Source of the DNA: Clostridia bacterium
Lineage (GTDB): Bacteria > Bacillota > Clostridia > TANB77 > UBA1234
Assembly: GCA_017462965.1 (NCBI GenBank)
Contig: JAFTQC010000072.1
Coordinates: 1 to 44,842 of the forward strand
Direction of reading: 5' to 3'
Length of the DNA stretch: 44,842 nucleotides
Shown here: piece after piece, positions 42,888-44,842 of the stretch
How positions within the stretch are numbered: position 1 is the first letter of the stretch
Layout of the letters: each line of letters starts with the position of its first letter
Position numbers and translations under genes: made by a program
The notes under the pieces: model-generated
Told to the model about the DNA's origin: nothing
The model's input: the letters and a program-made list of their open reading frames with translations, nothing else
Databases searched by the model: none

Positions 42888-43571
42888 ATGATTGATTTAA
42901 AGAATGTGTATAAAATATATGAAACTGGGGATGTTGAAGTTCATGCCTTAGACGGAATAGATTTACATATCGACAAAGGCGAATTTGTTGCAATTGTTGG
43001 CCAGTCTGGTAGTGGAAAATCTACGTGCATGAACATAATAGGATGTTTAGATATACCTACATCTGGAGAATACATATTGGATGGAATTGATGTTAGTACA
43101 ATGACTGATGATGAGCTTTCTTACATCAGAAACACAGAATTAGGTTTTATATTTCAGCAATATAACTTAATACAAAAACTTTCTATCTTGAGTAATGTAG
43201 AATTACCACTTATATATAAAAGGTATCCCAAAGCTGCGAGAAAAGAAATTGCGATGAAGGCTTTGGAAAGAGTTGGCCTTAAGGGAATGGAAAATAGATT
43301 TCCACAACAGTTATCTGGTGGACAACAACAAAGAGTATCAATAGCAAGAGCCCTTGCGGGAGAACCATCTGTAATATTGGCAGATGAGCCAACTGGTGCA
43401 TTGGATAGTAAAACTGGTATTGAAGTTTTAGAACTTATAAAAAAATTAAATCAAGAAGGTAATACTATAATTTTGGTTACTCACGATAATTCGATTGCAG
43501 AACAAGCAAAAAGAGTGGTAAGGCTACAAGATGGAAAAATTATAGAAGATAGACCAGGTAGGGGGGAGTAA
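42888..43571 (+). CDS. ABC transporter ATP-binding protein (MacB/LolD type)
   Basis: Cytoplasmic ATPase of a type VII (MacB-like) ABC system, 227 residues. Walker A is VGQSGSGKST, the Q-loop is FIFQQYNLI, the signature is QLSGGQQQRVSIARAL, Walker B is VILADEPTGALD and the switch His lies in VTHDNS. YETGDVEVHALDGIDL is typical for the family. ATG 42888 has AAAGGAG upstream. It pairs with the permease gene two bases downstream and the adaptor upstream. The substrate (peptide, lipid or drug) is unknown. Confidence 0.96.
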   Translation: MIDLKNVYKIYETGDVEVHALDGIDLHIDKGEFVAIVGQSGSGKSTCMNIIGCLDIPTSGEYILDGIDVSTMTDDELSYIRNTELGFIFQQYNLIQKLSILSNVELPLIYKRYPKAARKEIAMKALERVGLKGMENRFPQQLSGGQQQRVSIARALAGEPSVILADEPTGALDSKTGIEVLELIKKLNQEGNTIILVTHDNSIAEQAKRVVRLQDGKIIEDRPGRGE

Positions 43572-43572
43572 A

Positions 43573-44760
43573 ATGGACATAGGACAATCTTTCTCACTTG
43601 CTGTAAAAAGCCTTATGGCAAGTAAAATGAGAGCTCTTCTAACTATGCTTGGTATAATAATTGGTGTTTCAGCGGTAATTCTTATATCAGGAATGGGAAA
43701 TGGTTTAACAAATAAAGTTGAAGAAACGTTTACTAGTATGGGATCAAATATCATAACTGTAATGGCTTTGTTTCAAAATGATACAAGATATGTGAATTTG
43801 GATAAGTTAGAAAATCTTGTTAGTGAGACAGAAGGAATAAAACATTATGCACCTTATACACAAACGTCAAGTGCAACTATAAAATTTGAAAATGAAGATA
43901 CGACAACAACGGTTTATGGAACAAATGAAGATTATACAAGTATCAGAGATAGAGGGATTGCAAGCGGAAGAAGTATTCAATACTTAGATGTTGAAAGAGA
44001 ACAAAAAGTATGTGTTGTAGGATCTAATGTTGTAAATGATCTTTTCGGAGATGATGTTTCAAACGATGAACTTATTGGAAAAACAATAAAAATAAATGGA
44101 AATGCTTTTAAAATTGTTGGTATATTAGAAGAAAAAGCTTCTGGGCTTGCTGGAAGCGACGATGACTTGATTTTAATTCCATATACAGTTGCTCAAAAAG
44201 TCTTTAACATTCAATATATTAATATGTTTTATTTTACATATACGGACGGTAAATTTGCAGACGCTGTAATGGATAAAATTGATAGATTTTTTTACAGTAT
44301 TTATGATGATGCAGATTATTATTTTATAATGGATGCACAAAGTATGATGGAAGAAATGTATGATATGCTTGACACAATAACATCAATATTGGTTGCAATT
44401 GCAGGAATTTCGCTTCTTGTTGGTGGTGTAGGAATCATGAATATTATGCTTGTCTCTGTTACTGAGAGAACAAAAGAAATTGGTATTAGAAAAGCGATTG
44501 GTGCAAATCAATGGGATATACTTAGTCAGTTTGTAATTGAAGCGATAACGACAAGTGTAATAGGCGGAAGTATAGGAATTATTCTAGGAATATTCTTTAC
44601 AGGAGTAGCATCAACAGTACTCGGAATTACAGGAAAAGTAACGCTAAGCTCTGTGGTAATAGCAGTTGGAATTTCATCTTTAATAGGAATTGTATTTGGA
44701 TATCTACCAGCCAAAAAAGCTGCAGAAATGCATCCGATAGATGCGTTAAGACATGAATAA
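43573..44760 (+). CDS. ABC transporter permease (MacB/FtsX family)
   Basis: Permease partner of the preceding ATPase, 395 residues. One N-terminal membrane helix follows LMASKMRALLTMLGIIIGVS. A large extracytoplasmic domain spans about 45-265. Three C-terminal helices follow, with the family motif SVTERTKEIGIRKAIGA and the final YLPAKKAAEMHPIDALRHE. This is the standard MacB core layout. ATG 43573 has GGGGGGAG at the end of the ATPase gene as ribosome site. It completes an adaptor-ATPase-permease exporter. Confidence 0.96.
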   Translation: MDIGQSFSLAVKSLMASKMRALLTMLGIIIGVSAVILISGMGNGLTNKVEETFTSMGSNIITVMALFQNDTRYVNLDKLENLVSETEGIKHYAPYTQTSSATIKFENEDTTTTVYGTNEDYTSIRDRGIASGRSIQYLDVEREQKVCVVGSNVVNDLFGDDVSNDELIGKTIKINGNAFKIVGILEEKASGLAGSDDDLILIPYTVAQKVFNIQYINMFYFTYTDGKFADAVMDKIDRFFYSIYDDADYYFIMDAQSMMEEMYDMLDTITSILVAIAGISLLVGGVGIMNIMLVSVTERTKEIGIRKAIGANQWDILSQFVIEAITTSVIGGSIGIILGIFFTGVASTVLGITGKVTLSSVVIAVGISSLIGIVFGYLPAKKAAEMHPIDALRHE

Positions 44761-44795
44761 GAAATTGGACAATGGGATGGAGTTGTTTTATCACG

Positions 44796-44842
44796 AGGGA
44801 CGCCCCTGTTCGTGAAAATTTTTAACTAACAGGGGCGTCCCT
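44796..44842 (+). repeat. REP-like palindrome, GGGACGCCCC type, at the window edge
   Basis: AGGGACGCCCCTGTT (44796-44810) is perfectly inverted at 44828-44842; the copy continues past the window. The inner end is GTT rather than TTTTTGC. It follows the exporter operon and may terminate it. Confidence 0.85.

Overview
The window is AT-rich chromosomal DNA from an endospore-forming, low-GC Gram-positive bacterium, most likely an uncultured member of the Clostridia. The reasons are a complete gerA-type germinant receptor operon, A/T-ending codons, strong AGGAGG-type ribosome sites, sigma-A-type promoters, and a YlbF / RecJ / bifunctional Rel gene set. I cannot name a species.

Layout. Positions 1-910 hold the start of trmL (minus strand, cut by the window edge) and secG with its terminator. 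Positions 912-4931 are gerAA-gerAB-gerAC on the minus strand. Positions 5081-14290 (plus strand) carry ylbF, an MTA/SAH deaminase, a DUF2207 membrane protein with a probable one-base frameshift in its Gly-rich tail, a glycosyltransferase, recJ, rel and a metallo-beta-lactamase-fold hydrolase. A tRNA-Leu(CAA) with its own promoter and terminator follows. Two small, comparatively GC-rich orphan genes (14785-15521) come next, each with a consensus promoter and its own terminator. Positions 15658-20690 are gap-pgk-tpiA-gpmI, and every intergenic space holds a large hairpin repeat. Positions 21025-25816 look like one transcription unit: nucleosidase, leucine-rich protein, unknown small protein, cytoplasmic transglutaminase-like protein, NadD-like nucleotidyltransferase and a PLC-like protein. 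A convergent Rieske-containing FAD oxidoreductase, a lipoprotein and a cysK-type gene follow. Positions 29642-30643 hold a second group of GC-rich orphan genes.

The most interesting region is 30763-41096, an apparently co-transcribed eight-gene lipid operon. It holds a CDP-archaeol-synthase-like protein, two large dikinases built like rifampin phosphotransferase (the second broken by a +1 frameshift), a UbiA-type prenyltransferase, a GNAT protein, an AMP-forming acyl ligase, a CDP-alcohol (serine) phosphotransferase and a phosphatidylserine decarboxylase. Together they suggest a dedicated route to an unusual, possibly prenyl- or ether-containing, aminophospholipid. The window ends with a MacB-type exporter (adaptor, ATPase, permease).

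Two repeat families run through the intergenic DNA. One is a REP-like palindrome with a GGGAC-N-N-YCC core and paired arms, whose core varies from copy to copy with matched changes in both arms. The other is a pair of 124-125 bp near-palindromes directly after gap and after pgk. No transposase, integrase, phage gene or CRISPR array was seen.
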